Origin: Phalacrocorax aristotelis
Taxonomy: Eukaryota; Chordata; Aves; Suliformes; Phalacrocoracidae
Direction of reading: 5' to 3'
Length of the DNA: 64,000 nt
Assembly: GCF_949628215.1 (NCBI RefSeq)
Contig: NC_134276.1
Coordinates: 134,106,125-134,170,124 of the forward strand
Part shown: one piece after another, positions 61,127 through 64,000 of the stretch
Layout: each line of letters begins with the position of its first letter
How positions within the stretch are numbered: position 1 is the first letter of the stretch
Notes under the pieces: generated by a model
Told to the model about the DNA's origin: nothing
The model's input: only the letters and a program-made list of their open reading frames with translations
The model's database searches: none
Position numbers and translations under genes: made by a program

Positions 61127-62335
61127 GACCAACCTGATAGCCTCCTTCTATGATGGCATGACTGGTTGGGTAGATGAAGTGGATGTTGTTTACCCTGACT
61201 TCAGCAAGACTTTTGACACTATATCCCATAACATCCTCATAGGTAAGGTTAGGAAGTGTGGGTTAGATGAGTGGACAGTGAGGTGGATTGAGAACTAGCT
61301 GAATGGCAGAGCTCAGAGGGTCATGAACAATGGCACAGAGTCTAGTTGGAGGCCCATAACTAGTGGTGTTCCCCAGGGGTCTGTACTGGGTCCAGTCCTT
61401 TTCAACGTATCAATGACCTGGATGAAGGGACAGAGTGTAACCTCAGCAAGTTCGCTGGCGATACCAAGCTGGGAAGAGTGGCTGATACACTAGAAGGCTG
61501 TGCTGCCATCCAACAAGACCTTGACAGGCTGGAAAGCTAGGCCAAGGGGAATCTCATGAAATCCAACAAAAGCCAGTGTCAGGTCCTGCACCTAGGCAGG
61601 AACAACCCCATGCACCAGTACAGGTTGGGGGCTGACCTACTGGAAAGCAGCTCTGTGGAGAAGGACCTGGGATTGCTAATGGACAGCAAGCTGACCCTTA
61701 ACCAGCACTGTGCCCTCATGGCCAAGAAGGCCAACAGTATCCTGGGCAGCATAAAAAGGAGTGTGGCCAGCAGGTTGAGGGAGGCTATCCTCCCCCTCTA
61801 CTCTGCCCTAGTGAGGTCATATCTGGAGTACTGCATCCAGTTTTGGGCTCCCCAGTTCAAGCAGGACAGGGAACTACTTGAGCAAGTCCAGTGGAGAGCT
61901 ACCAAGATGGTCAGGGGATTGGAGCATCTCTCTTATGAGGAAAGGCTGAGAGCCCTGGGTTTGTTCAACCTGGAGAAGAGAAGACTGAGGGGGTATCTTA
62001 TCAATGCCTATAAATATCTGAAGGGTGTGTGTCAAGAGGATGGGGCCAGACTCTTTTCAGTGGTGCCCAATGATAGGACAAGGGGCAATGGGCACAAGTT
62101 GGAACATAGGAAGTTCCACTTAAATATGAGAAAAAACTTTTTTACTGTTAGGGTGACAGAGCAGTGGAACAGGCTGCCCAGAGAGGTTGTGGGGTCTCCG
62201 TCTATGGAAATATTCAAGCCCCCCCGGGATGTGGTCCTGTGCACTGTGCTCTAGGTGCTCAAGCAGGGGGTTTGGACGAGATGATCTCCAGAGGTCCCTT
62301 CCAACCCCCATGATTCTGTGATTCTGTGGTTTTAT
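61127..62335 (+). mobile_element. 3' part of the outer CR1 (RT end to tail)
   Basis: It resumes the interrupted reverse transcriptase with CLTNLIASFYDGM, then YPDFSKTFDTISHNIL (about 61189-61236) and [11 protein letters not shown] (about 61361-61400). The catalytic box reads FAGD (61451-61462) in place of FADD. A TAG (61538-61540) and a short deletion near 61405-61412 break the frame. A 232-codon C-terminal frame (61556-62254) is open. The element ends with CATGATTCTGTGATTCTGTG, the 8-mer tail. Positions 61357-62308 form the right arm of the inverted repeat. Confidence 0.95.
61357..62308 (+). repeat. Right arm of a 952-bp inverted repeat
   Basis: Reverse-complement match to 44331-45282 with no gap. 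Both arms share the FAGD lesion, the TAG stop, the frameshifting deletion and every residue of the 232-codon frame. The arm starts in the middle of a CR1 reverse-transcriptase gene, not at an element end. Confidence 0.93.
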
Positions 62336-63782
62336 GATTTACTTACAGGTGTCAATCTTGTGTCAAAATAACCAGTGTGCTTGAATATATCCACCTCTTC
62401 CATTTGTGATTAGACTGAAGAATGGAAACAAAACCACAGAGCATCTAGCCACAGAACATCACAGCTTGCCTCCTTCATGAAGTTTAAAATTCTCTGTTTA
62501 ATTGTCTACCTTGCAGATTTTTGACTCATGTGACAGAGACCACTACACTGTAACTAATCCATTTGCTCTTTATTTGGATGGAATAGCATGGTTATATGTG
62601 GAAATTTGATTCCAGATTATTGATTGCAGTAACTTAGTCTCTACCCCATGAAATGAAGAATTAATTTAGCCATCTGCCAGCTGTACTTCACTTTTAATAT
62701 TACCCACCAGAGGGCAATGGTTTTAAAACATGATTCCCCACAGAGCTGAAGCTGTGAAGCTCTCTGAGTTCAATAGAAGCAGGTTTGAGGCTTTAGCCAG
62801 CACTTGAGAAATTCTTCACCATCCAACTTAGCTCGCTCCTCATGAGGCTTAAGGGACTTCAAACAAACAGATGGGAAACAGAGTCTAATGATAAACCATC
62901 TGCTGTACACAACAGAGTATAGGTGAAAGCAAAAGGCATTTCTCCAGACGTTCCTTGTAAGAGGGAGCTTGTAAACGAAGAAGGTATTGTTGCAGTTAAG
63001 TCTGTGACATTAAATCTAAAAGAATCATAGACAGTAGGTCTACTGCGTGCCAAAGATAATAAAAATGCAACTGTGTCCTAAGGAAAGGTACCTCTCAGCA
63101 CTTTAATTAAGCAATGCTTTGCTAGCCTTTCATGATGTACTTTGCAAAGAGTAAATGTCAGTTAACAGTAATAATATTTCTCTCCTATTTCCTTCTGTTC
63201 TATGCTGAACTAGGACTGTCCATGCCCTGCACTGGACCTTCTACTGTACACATGTTGCAAAATATCCATCTTTATAAAAAGGAACACAACCTCAAGTAAA
63301 CATCAACATCCATAGCTGTAATTTGTCAACTTTTTTTTTTTTTTTTGTGCTGCTGTACCCAAGCTGCACTGTAATGTGCAGTAAGCAGTCAAGAGGGCAG
63401 GTTGGATAAAGAACATTTTTATTCCCTGCACTGGCACATAGAATGGTCTAGAACTGCTCAGAGTTTTATAAATGCTACAGATACTTAACATCATTCCCAT
63501 CCTTACATTCTGTCATCTCGTTTCCTGTCATTTCAGTCCAATTCTGTTACATGTAGCTTCAAAAGCTTTTCATTCTAGAGTGTCATGTCCTCATGTTCTT
63601 CTCATAGTGCGCATTCTTTAATCTCATGAAAACAGGTTCTGTTCCTATTGTGTGTACAAATCTACAAACCCAAATTTATAACCCACCCCATAATCTAGAC
63701 TTGGCTCAGGTTTATAAGTTTATCCTGCCATTGCCACCTGTATCTCCTGCATAGTACAAATATAACTGCCCACATCTTACTA
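62336..63782. other. Intronic sequence, no gene seen
   Basis: AT-rich, with a T16 run at 63331-63346. No coding or repeat motif is recognised. Confidence 0.5.
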
Positions 63783-64000
63783 TCATAGAACAATATTTGT
63801 GGAAGTTAGCTCTGGAGGTCATCTAATCCAGCATCCTGCTCAGATAAAAGATAACTTTAAAGCTGGATCAGGCTGCTAAGGACCTTCTGCAGCTGAGTTT
63901 TGCAACCTACAAGGTTGGAGACCCCGCAGACCCTCTAAGCATTTGTTCCAGTGCTTAACATCTATTAAGGGGAAGAATTATTCTCTTACACCCAACTGGA
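63783..64000 (-). mobile_element. Old CR1 LINE 3' end, antisense, cut by the window edge
   Basis: It begins with an antisense tail unit (ATCATAGAAC). The antisense of the conserved CR1 3' end follows ('ctggaggtcatctaatccagc', then 'ctgctcag'), with the C-terminal ORF2 region running off the right edge. It is diverged. Confidence 0.8.

Larger units (their letters stand above)
24892..64000 (+). other. PRMT8: PRMT8 first intron (partial, at least 39 kb)
   Basis: No sequence encoding the next part of PRMT8 (the proline-rich linker and the start of the methyltransferase fold) was recognised down to the window's end. The first intron therefore appears to extend beyond it. A long first intron agrees with the mammalian gene structure as I know it. 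All mobile elements after 25.6 kb would then be intronic. I scanned by eye, so a short diverged exon could have been missed. Confidence 0.7.

Overview
The window looks like bird chromosomal DNA. It is AT-rich and gene-poor, and carries many CR1 LINE copies of different ages, typically 5'-truncated and ending in 8-bp repeats of the ATTCTATG type. It also has a solo LTR with the TGTCCTGGTTTC...ACCACGACA termini common in avian genomes, and a class I-like endogenous retrovirus wreck. I recognise one host coding exon.

Layout. Positions 1 to about 24400 are intergenic. They hold an old antisense CR1 (5779-6298), a ~2 kb GC-rich but CpG-poor degenerate minisatellite (6299-8340), an antisense LTR (9565-10270 or further), two sense solo LTRs (12999-13549 and about 14705-15371), and two more antisense CR1 fossils. 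From about 24400 to 25620 there is a CpG island with simple-sequence tracts just upstream. Inside it, 24817-24891 encodes the first 25 residues of PRMT8, the membrane-anchored arginine methyltransferase, followed by a splice donor. No later PRMT8 exon was seen, so everything from 24892 to the end is read as the first intron (at least 39 kb).

That intron is quiet to about 37 kb apart from a fossil CR1 reverse-transcriptase piece and simple repeats. It then becomes a dense transposon graveyard. There are sense CR1 3' ends at 38360-39091, 40268-41079 and 41545-41627. An antisense CR1 (44292-45289) abuts a gag-pol endogenous retrovirus (45290-51035) that has dead catalytic sites, no env, and an antisense LTR inserted in RNase H with a 4-bp target duplication. 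A further antisense LTR lies at 51419-52207. A composite CR1 (about 56811-62335) contains a CR1 ORF1 esterase remnant, a misplaced CR1 3' fragment, an ORF2 endonuclease, a second CR1 nested inside the reverse transcriptase, and the 3' end. An antisense CR1 runs off the right edge.

The most unusual structure is a 952-bp inverted repeat. Positions 44331-45282 match the reverse complement of 61357-62308 with no indel and no substitution that I could find. Both arms carry the same inactivating lesions of an otherwise decayed CR1. This is hard to explain by two retrotranspositions and points to recent gene conversion, duplication or an assembly error. A second structural point is a pair of very similar, same-orientation LTRs (9565-10270 and 51419-52207) that flank the PRMT8 first exon. 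I found no CRISPR array, tRNA, rRNA or operon-like system, and nothing that I would call a new biological system. The interest lies in genome structure.
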